Shown one piece after another: positions 1 through 8,480 of a stretch of DNA of 18,656 nt (position 1 is its first letter; every line of letters begins with the position of its first letter). Source of the DNA: an uncultured Muribaculum sp. (GTDB lineage Bacteria; Bacteroidota; Bacteroidia; Bacteroidales; Muribaculaceae). The translations under genes and the position numbers were made by a program. The notes beneath the pieces are model-generated. The model saw nothing but the letters and a program-made list of their open reading frames with translations. It did not search any database and was not told the DNA's origin. Location of the stretch: NCBI GenBank assembly GCA_910589555.1, contig CAJUTE010000050.1, positions 1 through 18,656 of the forward strand, written 5' to 3'.

Positions 1-37
1 CAATTACTATCATTATAATGCATTGTGTGTCAATGAT

Positions 38-1408
38 TTATTTTCCGATGCAGAATTTTGAGAAGATGGTTGAGAGTATTTGGTCGGTGGTGATTTCGCC
101 GGTGATTTCGCCGAGGTAGTGGGTGGCTTCTCTTACATCTTGGGCGATAAAATCGCCGGAAATTCCATTAGCGAGTCCATCGATGACGCGAGTGATGGAG
201 TTATCGGCATTAACAAGTGCCTCATAATGGCGGGCATTGGTGACAATTTTGTCGCTTTCCCATTGCCTTACGCCTGATGCCTCTATCAAAAGGGTTTTCA
301 ATGCGTCGATACCATTCCCTTTTTTTGCTGAAATCGATACCTGTGAATATTTTTGGGGCATATCCAAGGTTCGGTCCATCTCATCGTTCTTATTTTTAGC
401 GACAATAACAGTTGCCGATTCATTCAGTTTTTCCTCAATTTCAGAAAGCATTGTCGCTATTTCGTCATCGCTTTGATGCGGATCTACCAAAAGCACCACA
501 ATTTTCGCTTGCTCAATCTGCTTGAATGCGCGATCAATTCCTAATTGTTCAACTTTATCGGATGTTTCTCGTAAACCTGCCGTGTCTATTATGCGGAAAT
601 TAACGCCATCAATTTCCAGCAACTCTTCAACAGTGTCGCGCGTAGTACCGGGGATATCGCTCACTATCGCGCGTTCATCGCCAAGCAAGCTGTTAAGCAA
701 TGTTGATTTTCCGGCATTAGGCACGCCGACCAAGGCTACCGGAACACCGATTTTTAGTGCCTGTCCATCGCCAAACGAACGGCTAAGTCCGCTAACCACC
801 TCATGTATTCTGCCTGATATTTCAAGCAGTTTATCTCTTGAGGCAAATTCCACATCCTCCTCTGAAAAATCCAATTCAAGCTCAAGAAGTGAGGCAAGCT
901 CCATCAACTCCTCACGCAGACGAGCCAGATGCCCTGAAAATTTTCCCTTCATCTGGCTGACTGCTATGCGATGCGAGGCACGTGACGATGATGCTATCAC
1001 ATCTGCCACAGCCTCCGCTTCGGCAAGATCCAACTTCCCTGCCGAAAATGCTCTGCGGGTGAATTCGCCCGGTTCTGCAAGGCGGCATCCATGATTTATC
1101 AGAAGTTTCACCAGTTCACGTTGAATCCACACTGAACCATGTATTGAAATCTCCACAACATCCTCTCCAGTAAAAGAGTTAGGAGCTCTGAACACCGTTA
1201 CCACGGCATTGTCAAGCACTTCTCCCCCATCATCCAACAAATCGCCCAAATGCGCTGTATGGCTTCCGACATGAGAGAGATCCTTCCCACGCCATATAGT
1301 GTTCACAATTTCAATTGCATCTTTTCCGCTGACTCTTATCACAGCAATCCCGCCTACGCCGGGAGCTGTCGACACAGCACATATCGTATCATCTGTCAAG
1401 TGTATCAT
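38..1408 (-). CDS. mnmE: MnmE (TrmE), tRNA uridine-34 modification GTPase
   Basis: Cytoplasmic GTPase that works with MnmG to place the (carboxymethyl)aminomethyl group on C5 of the wobble uridine of certain tRNAs. With the ATG start it is 456 aa, the usual length. The N-terminal folate-binding domain begins DTICAVSTAPG. The G domain inserted in the helical domain shows GVPNAGKS (P-loop, about residue 228), PGTTRD (G2), DTAGL (G3) and NKND (G4). The protein ends in CIGK, the family's invariant C-terminus with the catalytic Cys. The reading frame extends one codon upstream to a TTG at 1411, but the ATG directly after it (1408) is the more natural start. It lies 69 nt downstream of the nuclease gene, with a possible -7 element in the gap. 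It is a housekeeping gene, unrelated to the polysaccharide locus upstream. Identification is essentially certain. Confidence 0.97.
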   Translation of the reverse strand: MIHLTDDTICAVSTAPGVGGIAVIRVSGKDAIEIVNTIWRGKDLSHVGSHTAHLGDLLDDGGEVLDNAVVTVFRAPNSFTGEDVVEISIHGSVWIQRELVKLLINHGCRLAEPGEFTRRAFSAGKLDLAEAEAVADVIASSSRASHRIAVSQMKGKFSGHLARLREELMELASLLELELDFSEEDVEFASRDKLLEISGRIHEVVSGLSRSFGDGQALKIGVPVALVGVPNAGKSTLLNSLLGDERAIVSDIPGTTRDTVEELLEIDGVNFRIIDTAGLRETSDKVEQLGIDRAFKQIEQAKIVVLLVDPHQSDDEIATMLSEIEEKLNESATVIVAKNKNDEMDRTLDMPQKYSQVSISAKKGNGIDALKTLLIEASGVRQWESDKIVTNARHYEALVNADNSITRVIDGLANGISGDFIAQDVREATHYLGEITGEITTDQILSTIFSKFCIGK

Positions 1409-1424
1409 CAATCCTATTTTAAAG

Positions 1425-1432
1425 CAAATTTA
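1425..1432 (-). promoter_or_regulatory. Possible -7 promoter element for mnmE
   Basis: On the minus strand this reads TAAATTTG, a match to the Bacteroidetes -7 consensus TAnnTTTG, ending 16 nt before the mnmE ATG. A TTTG is present upstream but only 14 nt away, which is too close. A bare TTG lies at 22 nt. The -33 half is therefore weak and mnmE may also be read from the nuclease promoter. Confidence 0.35.
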
Positions 1433-1477
1433 CGAATATTTACCGACAAATATCCAATCAGGCTATCATATCTGCCA

Positions 1478-2269
1478 TTACCTGGCTTTTAATGTGCTCC
1501 AATAGTGAAACCGGCATTCAGCCTCAACTTGCTCTTCAATCGAATCGGGCAACTGTGAAAAGAAATCATGTCCGGTCACCTTCTCTACACTGTCTACGGA
1601 AACGGCTGCTTTCTGCATACCTCCTTCCACATATCCATTGTTCATTATAAAACCGATCGCTCTGGGAGGATTGGCATACGGCGACAAAATCACTTTGAAA
1701 AAACGCTCCGGAACCACTATTCCTGTCGATCCTATAGTCTCTGTCAGTTCATCGCTCAACACCGGTCCTGCCACTATAACAATCGCACTGTCTATACGAG
1801 CCCAGTTACGGCATTTTTCCTCAAGACGCATCCACGCTCCTGAGTTCAATGACTTCACCTGAGGACATATATTGGTCATGAAAAAAGACTGCTCCATAGC
1901 CTCGGCATCCCATTTCATATCACCTGCCGGTGCCATGTGTCCCCTATCATATCCGGAATAAGAATAGTCCCATGGATTAGCACACCCCTTTACCGATGGA
2001 TCAGCCATGAAATCCCGGGCACGAGGTTCCGTCCCGTCAGCTTCAGCTCCGGTCAGCTCCCATGCCACCCAATTAGGCACATGCTTTTCTGAATTGAAAG
2101 ACACCGTCATACCCTTATATCTGAGCAGGGTATCCGACAATTCGGATGCTGTCAATACCCGTTCAAAGTCACTCCGTACAACTCCATTGCCTCTTTTTTC
2201 ATCAGTGTTGCATCCCATCAAATGTGATGCAACGCCCATAAACGTCAATATATAAATAATTAATTTCAT
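1478..2269 (-). CDS. DNA/RNA non-specific endonuclease, lipoprotein
   Basis: Predicted metal-dependent nuclease of the NucA/EndA beta-beta-alpha-metal family that cleaves DNA and RNA without sequence specificity. It has 263 aa. The first 20 residues form a lipoprotein signal ending in a lipobox (LMGC, Cys20), so the enzyme is probably anchored in the cell envelope. The catalytic signature DRGH is at 108-111 and is followed by MAPAGD. Asn142 in LNSGAWMRLE is the likely Mg2+ ligand, and Glu150 belongs to the same motif. Family and active-site residues are clear; the biological role (nucleic acid scavenging or defence) is not. It has its own consensus promoter immediately upstream, so it is probably not part of the polysaccharide operon although it follows the GH2 gene on the same strand. 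Confidence 0.9.
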   Translation of the reverse strand: MKLIIYILTFMGVASHLMGCNTDEKRGNGVVRSDFERVLTASELSDTLLRYKGMTVSFNSEKHVPNWVAWELTGAEADGTEPRARDFMADPSVKGCANPWDYSYSGYDRGHMAPAGDMKWDAEAMEQSFFMTNICPQVKSLNSGAWMRLEEKCRNWARIDSAIVIVAGPVLSDELTETIGSTGIVVPERFFKVILSPYANPPRAIGFIMNNGYVEGGMQKAAVSVDSVEKVTGHDFFSQLPDSIEEQVEAECRFHYWSTLKAR

Positions 2270-2276
2270 ACGACTG

Positions 2277-2307
2277 CAAAAATACGAAAAATCGCTTCAT
2301 CAGCAAA
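2277..2307 (-). promoter_or_regulatory. Consensus Bacteroidetes promoter for the nuclease gene
   Basis: Read on the minus strand: TTTG (2307-2304), 19 nt, then TATTTTTG (2284-2277). Both elements and the spacing match the primary sigma-factor promoter of Bacteroides (TTTG, 19-21 nt, TAnnTTTG). Only 7 nt separate the -7 element from the ATG at 2269, so the transcript would have almost no leader. Confidence 0.7.
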
Positions 2308-2313
2308 TCGCTT
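2289..2313 (-). repeat. 9-bp direct repeat inside the nuclease promoter
   Basis: AAGCGATTT occurs twice on the minus strand, at 2313-2305 and 2297-2289, with a 16-nt period. One copy overlaps the -33 element and the other lies in the -33/-7 spacer. This arrangement could be an operator, but no binding protein can be named from the sequence. Confidence 0.5.
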
Positions 2314-2326
2314 TAACGAAATTAAT

Positions 2327-4897
2327 TTATCTGATACGACGCAGCGTGATTCCACTCAGCACAGGCAATCCCGACAACGGCACAAACTTCACTCTTATAC
2401 CTCCATCTACATTATCCACCACATAACGCCTGCGCACAGGCTGAAAATAATTATCTCCGCCAGATGGCGCATAATTCTCTTCAACCATAACAGAATTCAT
2501 CTCTATGTTAAATCGAACCGCTCCCGGCACATCATCAATTGCGCCACGTCCCAACAAATAAGGACTCAACGATGACGGACGATTGACATCAGTCATCAGC
2601 AATTCCACCTCATATCGCCCATCAGGAACATCAAACCGATATTCATCAATCCCCTCACGGAAAGTTTGATACACCGGACCGTCAACCGTGTTAAATATTT
2701 CACTTGTAGTAGAGCGGTCTCTTCCACCCACAAACCCCCATGATCCTGAAGAATATTCACGATCAGGCAGCCATGTAAGCTTGTCAAAATCCGATTTAAA
2801 GAAACATCCGCTGCCCACATTCACGGCTAGCGTTTCACCAGTTCCAATTTCAGGCACTCCTTTGACTTCAATTATAGCCACATCCTCCACTTCCTTTCCA
2901 TTCCTTACAGCACGAGCTGAAATAATCGACTTACCGCAAGAAAACTCCACATTAAACACACAATTGTGATTCTCCAATTTCTGCTTGCCTAAAGAATTAC
3001 CATTCAAGATCAATTCTACCTCATCGACATTTCCATAAATCTTGACCGGCATCTTCATCCCGCTTTCAATTACACGCTCATCCCAGTCACGCGTCGCAAT
3101 ATGAAGCACGGGCACATCATCCCTCCAAGCAGCCTTGAAATAATAAGCCACATCCTTCAGCTCACGATTATTATAGACAATACCCTTATTATTCACTCGA
3201 GGCATCGACTCCTGCCTCTCAGCCACATTAAAATCAATGAAATTCCAATATGCGCCGCCGGCTACAAAATCATGTGTTTCTATATATGGCAGATAATGCT
3301 CTATGTATTTTTGCTGATATTCTATTGAAAAATCAAATGGCACAGGGCTCAAAGAATGCAAACGCCTGTCAGAACCGGCACCCCATTCACTCACTATCAC
3401 CGGCTTATCGGGAAATCGTCTATGCTGATCCTCAAGATAACGGTCAAAGCCGCTTAAATCTCCACCATACCATCCTTGATAAAGATTCCATCCTGTCACA
3501 TCGGCAATGTTTAATCCCACCTTATTATACCGGTCACTCCCATGAAATGCAGTAAATGACACTCGCGATGAGTCTTCATCCTTCAACAATCGTTCAAGAC
3601 GCGATGCAAGATCCAAAGTATGCTTTCTCACTCCATCCCATGAAAGGTCATTATCACCAGGCGCCCTCAGCAAAATTTCATTCATATACCCCCAACCTAT
3701 AACCGACGGATGATTGCGATGCTGACGAATCATCTCCACCAATTCATTAGCCACATTGTCGTCAAATCCAGGCGTAGAGTCAACACGGTTAACGATGGGA
3801 ATCTCTTCCCACACAAGCAACCCGAGCCTATCACAAGCATCAAGCACCGCCTCATCCTGAGGATAATGAGCCAATCTCACAAAATTGGCACCCAGCTCCT
3901 TAATCAATTCAAAATCATGTCTGTGAGCCTCATCACCAAGAGCCCATCCAAGAGGAGCCATATCTTGATGCCGGTTCATGCCTCTAAGCTTCAAATGCTC
4001 ACCATTCAGCATAAAGCCTTTATCAGCATCAAAACTAAACCATCTGAATCCCAACGGACTTATGACCTCATCCAGCTTCTCTCCGGTTTTAATGTCATAA
4101 ATACCCGTGTTCACGCTATACATATTCGGTTGAGCAGGCGACCACAGCTCCGGATTCTCGATATTCTCAAAATCCACATCCACCAGCATCCGTTGCCCGC
4201 TACCCATCTTCACCTTTTTATCATTATTGGCTATGACTGTTCCGTCAGGCGCCGCGATCGAGTTCTTAACCAACACCTCAACAGGACGGGGCAAATCATT
4301 TCTCAATCCCGAACTCACCCTTACCGAAGCCTGCTTCCCGGTCACCTCACTCACATTCACTGCGACTCCGTTACTGCCATGATCAGCCATATCGAAGTGA
4401 ATCATGGGAGTGCTTATCAACCACACATCCCTATAAATGCCACCCCAGAAAGTATAGTCGGCAGATATCGGCCCCACATCCACGCGTGAATTGTCGACCG
4501 TCACAACAAGCTCATTGTTCCCGGGTTTCAACCAGTCGGTCACATCCACAACAAAAGCCGTATAACCGCCGCAATGCTCCGTGAGCCGATTATCGTTCAA
4601 CGAAACTTCTGCCACCTTATTCGCTCCCTCAAACTTAAGAAAATAACGTCTTTCCGGATCTATGGATTCCATGGAAATATTACGCCGGTATATGCCTTTA
4701 CCTTTATAATAATCTCTCGAGGAATAGGCATCGGCATTGAATGAGTGAGGCAACGCTATCCTCTCCCATTCATCCTGTCTCGGAAATTTAAAATCCCAAT
4801 TATCATTGATAGTCTTTTCATTTCTATCTGCCGCTAACGGCACTGACAAGACCATACCAGCCAGAAACAGCCCTATTCCAATACTATATCGCTTCAT
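2327..4897 (-). CDS. Secreted GH2 beta-glycosidase (beta-glucuronidase or beta-galactosidase type)
   Basis: An 856-aa exo-beta-glycosidase with a signal peptide (about 1-23, cleaved near LAA-D), so probably periplasmic. Domain order: GH2 sugar-binding beta-sandwich (about 28-163), immunoglobulin-like domain (about 165-285), TIM barrel (about 290-592), an Ig-like domain of the DUF4982 kind (about 594-680), and a malectin-like C-terminal domain (about 686-856). The likely acid/base is Glu407 in GWGYMNE and the likely nucleophile is Glu504 in IVSEWG. NNKG at 569-572 aligns with the NxK motif that binds the uronate carboxylate in GH2 beta-glucuronidases. Similar NDKG sequences occur in related Bacteroides enzymes annotated as galactosidases, so the substrate is open. 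The gene is last in the PUL and is separated from the GH3 gene by a terminator-like hairpin, so it may be expressed at a lower level or separately. Confidence 0.9.
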   Translation of the reverse strand: MKRYSIGIGLFLAGMVLSVPLAADRNEKTINDNWDFKFPRQDEWERIALPHSFNADAYSSRDYYKGKGIYRRNISMESIDPERRYFLKFEGANKVAEVSLNDNRLTEHCGGYTAFVVDVTDWLKPGNNELVVTVDNSRVDVGPISADYTFWGGIYRDVWLISTPMIHFDMADHGSNGVAVNVSEVTGKQASVRVSSGLRNDLPRPVEVLVKNSIAAPDGTVIANNDKKVKMGSGQRMLVDVDFENIENPELWSPAQPNMYSVNTGIYDIKTGEKLDEVISPLGFRWFSFDADKGFMLNGEHLKLRGMNRHQDMAPLGWALGDEAHRHDFELIKELGANFVRLAHYPQDEAVLDACDRLGLLVWEEIPIVNRVDSTPGFDDNVANELVEMIRQHRNHPSVIGWGYMNEILLRAPGDNDLSWDGVRKHTLDLASRLERLLKDEDSSRVSFTAFHGSDRYNKVGLNIADVTGWNLYQGWYGGDLSGFDRYLEDQHRRFPDKPVIVSEWGAGSDRRLHSLSPVPFDFSIEYQQKYIEHYLPYIETHDFVAGGAYWNFIDFNVAERQESMPRVNNKGIVYNNRELKDVAYYFKAAWRDDVPVLHIATRDWDERVIESGMKMPVKIYGNVDEVELILNGNSLGKQKLENHNCVFNVEFSCGKSIISARAVRNGKEVEDVAIIEVKGVPEIGTGETLAVNVGSGCFFKSDFDKLTWLPDREYSSGSWGFVGGRDRSTTSEIFNTVDGPVYQTFREGIDEYRFDVPDGRYEVELLMTDVNRPSSLSPYLLGRGAIDDVPGAVRFNIEMNSVMVEENYAPSGGDNYFQPVRRRYVVDNVDGGIRVKFVPLSGLPVLSGITLRRIR

Positions 4898-4905
4898 AAA
4901 ATCAT

Positions 4906-4955
4906 AAAAAATGAGCCACGACCCGATCCCTGACAGGATACAAGCCAGTGGCTCA
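4906..4955 (-). terminator. Rho-independent terminator between the GH3 and GH2 genes
   Basis: On the minus strand the perfect 8-bp stem TGAGCCAC (4955-4948) / GTGGCTCA (4919-4912) is followed directly by six T (4911-4906). The 28-nt loop can form a small inner hairpin (ATCC/GGAT). It begins 14 nt after the GH3 stop codon, and its T-run ends 8 nt before the GH2 ATG, so GH2 transcription needs read-through or a promoter within the end of the GH3 gene. Confidence 0.65.
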
Positions 4956-4969
4956 CCGATAAATGGTTT

Positions 4970-7207
4970 CTATTCAAAATTAAATTCTACTGATGAGCGC
5001 GGCGCATCACTTGCTGAAGCGGCAACCGCCACAAATTTACCCGGTTCTGCAACCCACATGTGATTGTCGGCATCAAAGTAGCACAAAGCATCCTTATTGA
5101 CAGTGAATGAAACCTCGCGTGTTTCTCCAGGCTGCAAAAACACTTTAGCAAAACCTTTAAGTTCCTTTGCCGGACGCATCACCGAACATTTAGGGTCGGA
5201 AATATAAAGTTGCACAATCTCGGCACCGGCAACTTTCCCGGAATTAGTCACCGGCACAGTGAGTGTAATCTCATCTGTATCACCCATCCTCTGCTTGTCA
5301 GCTCTAAGTTTTCCATAATCAAATGTGGTATAACTCAATCCATGTCCGAAAGCAAACAATGGAGCTATTTTTTTTGTGTCGTGCCAGCGATACCCTACCA
5401 GAATACCCTCGCCATAAGTGTTGTCCCATACATTTTCCTTATCACGCTTAATTCCGAGATAACTATTGGTGGCATGAGCTCCCACATCGTCCAATCTTAC
5501 AGGGAAAGTAAACGGAAGCTTACCTGACGGATTCACTTTGCCAAACAATACATCGGCTATAGAATTTCCCGCTTCTGAGCCAAGGAACCATGCCTGCACA
5601 ATCGCCGGCACCTTCTTGACCCATGGCATTGCCACGGCATTACCGCTCACATTCACCACTATCAGATTTTTATTTGCTGCAGCAAGAGCCTCGATCACGG
5701 CATTTTGACCGTAAGGCAACTCAAGCGATTCACGGTCGGAATCCTCACAATCCTGACGCTTGCTCTTATTCAAGCCGCCAACAAATATGACATAGTCAGC
5801 TTTCTTCGCTTTCTCAACAGCCTCGTCAATCAGTTCCGAGGCACTGCGTGATTCCGACAGATCCTGCCCGGTGGTCACTCCATTGTAAGCACCTGTCACA
5901 TCACCCACATAACCTCGGGCATAATCCACAGTCCAGCCCATTGATTCAGCCATCTCACAAATCCCGTCGTAAGGAAGAACCTCGTGCTGCACTTTAAGCG
6001 ACGAACTTCCGCCACCCACAGTCATCATTTTTATGGCATTCTCCCCCACTACAAGAATTCGTCCTTTGCCTTGATTCGGAATGGGAAGAAGCTGACCTTC
6101 ATTACGCAACAACACGATTCCGGCATCACCTATCTTGCGTGCAGCATCGTAATGCTCATCGCTGCAAAGCGATCCAAAAGGTTTGTCAGCGCTCATGGCT
6201 GTACGGAAAATAAGCCGGAGCACACGCCGGGCTTTATCATCAAGTTCCGTTGTTCCCACTTTACCATCCTTGATACGGGCAAGATACGGATCGGCAAGAT
6301 AATAATTGTCATACGCATTGCTGCGACCGTTAGACAAGCCATTAGTCCAGCTGCCAAATTCCAGATCAAGACCATTGGCGATAGCCTCGTCAGTGTCATG
6401 AGTGCCTCCCCAGTCACTGATAACAGCGCCGTCAAATCCCCACTCTCCTTTAAGAATATCATTCAGGAGATATTTGTTATGACACGCGTGCTGGTCTTTA
6501 TAAAGATTATAAGCACCCATGATCGACCAAGTTCCCCCATCGACTACAGCAGCCTTAAATGCCGGAAGATATATTTCATAGAGTGTGCGGTCATCAACCG
6601 CCACATTTGTCGTGTGCCGGTTCACTTCATGGTTGTTAAGAGCATAGTGCTTCACACAAGTTGCAACACCATTACTCTGAACTCCCTTTATATATGGCAC
6701 CACCATCTTTCCTGCAAGATAAGGATCCTCGCCCATATATTCAAAGTTACGTCCATTAAGCGGTGTTCTGTAGATATTGACTCCCGGACCGAGAAGCACA
6801 TCCTTCTCTCTGTACCGAGCCTCTTCTCCTATAGAGGTTCCATAAAGCAACGCCATCTCAGGATCCCATGTCGCTGCAAGACACGTCAACGCCGGAAATG
6901 CCACACATGAATCATTGCCCCATCCGGCTTGTTCCCACTCGTCCCAGAGCACTTCCGGACGAATGCCATGAGGACCGTCGGTAGTCCACAGTTCAGGGAT
7001 GCCGAGTCTCTGCACTCCTCGCGAACAAAATTTGGACTGCGCATGAAGCAACCCCACTTTTTCCTCAACGGTCATTCTTGACAGGGCATCCTCAACACGC
7101 TCCTCTATAGGCTTGCTCGCATCCTTATAGACCGGAACACTCCTATTCTGTGAAAAAGCGCTGAGCGCCAAAACCGAAACTGCAAATACTGAATATAGCG
7201 ACTTCAT
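4970..7207 (-). CDS. Secreted GH3 beta-glucosidase
   Basis: A 745-aa periplasmic exo-enzyme that removes beta-linked glucose (or a similar sugar) from oligosaccharide ends. The signal peptide covers about residues 1-20 (AFSQ-N). It has the three usual GH3 parts: a TIM barrel (about 35-340) with KH at 186-187 and the nucleophile Asp265 in VISDWGG; the alpha/beta sandwich (about 360-585) with the likely acid/base Glu488 in CEDSDRESLELP; and a fibronectin-III-like domain (about 640-745). Length is standard and no key residue is missing. It follows the GH5 gene with only 1 nt between stop and start, so the two are translated from one message. The natural partner reaction is final hydrolysis of glucan oligomers released by GH5. 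GH3 family membership is very secure, but the linkage (1,3, 1,4 or 1,6) cannot be read from the sequence. Confidence 0.93.
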   Translation of the reverse strand: MKSLYSVFAVSVLALSAFSQNRSVPVYKDASKPIEERVEDALSRMTVEEKVGLLHAQSKFCSRGVQRLGIPELWTTDGPHGIRPEVLWDEWEQAGWGNDSCVAFPALTCLAATWDPEMALLYGTSIGEEARYREKDVLLGPGVNIYRTPLNGRNFEYMGEDPYLAGKMVVPYIKGVQSNGVATCVKHYALNNHEVNRHTTNVAVDDRTLYEIYLPAFKAAVVDGGTWSIMGAYNLYKDQHACHNKYLLNDILKGEWGFDGAVISDWGGTHDTDEAIANGLDLEFGSWTNGLSNGRSNAYDNYYLADPYLARIKDGKVGTTELDDKARRVLRLIFRTAMSADKPFGSLCSDEHYDAARKIGDAGIVLLRNEGQLLPIPNQGKGRILVVGENAIKMMTVGGGSSSLKVQHEVLPYDGICEMAESMGWTVDYARGYVGDVTGAYNGVTTGQDLSESRSASELIDEAVEKAKKADYVIFVGGLNKSKRQDCEDSDRESLELPYGQNAVIEALAAANKNLIVVNVSGNAVAMPWVKKVPAIVQAWFLGSEAGNSIADVLFGKVNPSGKLPFTFPVRLDDVGAHATNSYLGIKRDKENVWDNTYGEGILVGYRWHDTKKIAPLFAFGHGLSYTTFDYGKLRADKQRMGDTDEITLTVPVTNSGKVAGAEIVQLYISDPKCSVMRPAKELKGFAKVFLQPGETREVSFTVNKDALCYFDADNHMWVAEPGKFVAVAASASDAPRSSVEFNFE

Positions 7208-7208
7208 C

Positions 7209-8465
7209 TTAATCCACGTTTAATTTTATTGATCTGATATACTCCTTCTGAGGATCACAATTCTCAAACTTGCTGTTTTCTACAAAATCAAGCATCGCCT
7301 TACGGGCAAGCTCCTTGTTCGGACGCGCTTCACGGATAGAAGCATAATTATCACGCCGGGCTTCAGAAAATCCCACTATTGAATCCCAGTTTTCCGGAGC
7401 TTTAACTCCAACCATGCAAGAACTGTCGATTTTCTTATAAGGCCAGAAAGTATAGCCTATATTATTCTCCTCCATGACATCGCAGAAAGCGCTTTGCCAC
7501 TCATTTGTGTTATGCCCTATCTCGCCCATATACATAGGCAGGTTCACACTGTCACGGAACTCAATTATCCCTCTTATGGCATCTGCCGTGGGCTCTGAAC
7601 CGTAACGATGGCAAGTATACATCAGCTTGTCATCGTAATTCCAGTCGGTGAACGGCTTGAAATTACCGTTCCATTGCGACCCGCCAAGCAATATTATATG
7701 ATTATTGTCCACCTCTCGTATCGCAGCCACGGCACGTTTGTGGAGAGGTTCAAGTTTTGAATTCAGTTCATCCACATTTTCAAAATATGGAGCGATGGGC
7801 TCATTTATAAGCTCATATCCGAGAATTACAGGCTCATTCTTATAATAATCGGCTATCTCTCTCCATATATCGCAGAACTTATTTTGAGCCGACTCATCGT
7901 CAAATAGCCAGGGATACCCATAGCTGTCGTCAATATTGTCACCGGTCTGTCCGCCGGGGGCGTCATGCATATCCAATATCAGATATAGATCATTGTCACG
8001 GCACCAGGCGACAACACTGTCCACTCTCGCAAAACCATCCTGCGAAGAAGTGAGTCCCATATAATCCTCATCGGTGAAAAGCTTGTAATGAAACGGCAAT
8101 CGGATGGTATTTGCTCCGGTGGAAGCAATAAATTCCACATCTTTGCGGGTGATATAATTGTCCTTGAACTGTTTCCAAAATTCTCCCGTGAATTCCTCTC
8201 CCACCATTTCACAGAACATCTCATTGATGAACCGAGGTGAATTGGTCTTGCGGAATCCAAACATATATCCCTCGGGGTTTAACCAATTGCCGAGATTAGT
8301 TCCGACTATATAAAGTTTTGTACCGTCAGGTTTTATGAGATCCTGTCCCTGAACTCTCACAAAAGCCTCTTCCGGCAGTGAGGAGTCAGTACTGTTTCCG
8401 CCACAGGATACAAATCCTGCAGCCATGACCGCCGCAAGCATGACGCGGCTTATATTTTTTTCCAT
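7209..8465 (-). CDS. GH5 glycoside hydrolase, lipoprotein (beta-glucanase type)
   Basis: A 418-aa lipoprotein: lipobox FVSC with lipidated Cys21, so a membrane-anchored and possibly surface-exposed enzyme. The catalytic domain fills about residues 35-400. It starts with GTNLGNWLNPEG, reminiscent of the GxNLGxWL opening of exo-beta-1,3-glucanase-like GH5 enzymes. It carries DMHDAPGGQ (165-173), the acid/base Glu222 in ELINEP, the aromatic/His stretch YTCHRYG (283-289), the nucleophile Glu315 in MYMGEIG, and Trp341 near the substrate platform. No carbohydrate-binding module is attached. It lies between the lyase-GH88 gene (15-nt gap) and the GH3 gene (1-nt gap). A lipid-anchored GH5 in a PUL is often the enzyme that makes the first cuts at the surface, which is an inference here. 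Beta-1,3- and beta-1,4-glucan are both possible substrates; the GH5 subfamily was not determined. Confidence 0.9.
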   Translation of the reverse strand: MEKNISRVMLAAVMAAGFVSCGGNSTDSSLPEEAFVRVQGQDLIKPDGTKLYIVGTNLGNWLNPEGYMFGFRKTNSPRFINEMFCEMVGEEFTGEFWKQFKDNYITRKDVEFIASTGANTIRLPFHYKLFTDEDYMGLTSSQDGFARVDSVVAWCRDNDLYLILDMHDAPGGQTGDNIDDSYGYPWLFDDESAQNKFCDIWREIADYYKNEPVILGYELINEPIAPYFENVDELNSKLEPLHKRAVAAIREVDNNHIILLGGSQWNGNFKPFTDWNYDDKLMYTCHRYGSEPTADAIRGIIEFRDSVNLPMYMGEIGHNTNEWQSAFCDVMEENNIGYTFWPYKKIDSSCMVGVKAPENWDSIVGFSEARRDNYASIREARPNKELARKAMLDFVENSKFENCDPQKEYIRSIKLNVD

Positions 8466-8480
8466 TGCACTTCTGTTTTG

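Noticed and set aside
1..37. Short inverted repeat CATTG/CAATG after mnmE as a terminator
   Set aside because: Only 5 bp of stem, AT-rich, no T-run; the true 3' region may lie outside the window.
1409..1411. TTG start for mnmE one codon upstream
   Set aside because: An ATG follows directly and gives the usual N-terminus.
3710..4489. Plus-strand open frame of 259 codons
   Set aside because: It lies entirely antisense to the well-supported GH2 gene, has no family signature and is rich in His/Ile/Ser as expected for a mirror of coding DNA.
5984..6910. Plus-strand open frame of 308 codons
   Set aside because: Antisense to the core of the GH3 gene, whose catalytic motifs are intact in the other strand; no recognisable domain or promoter.
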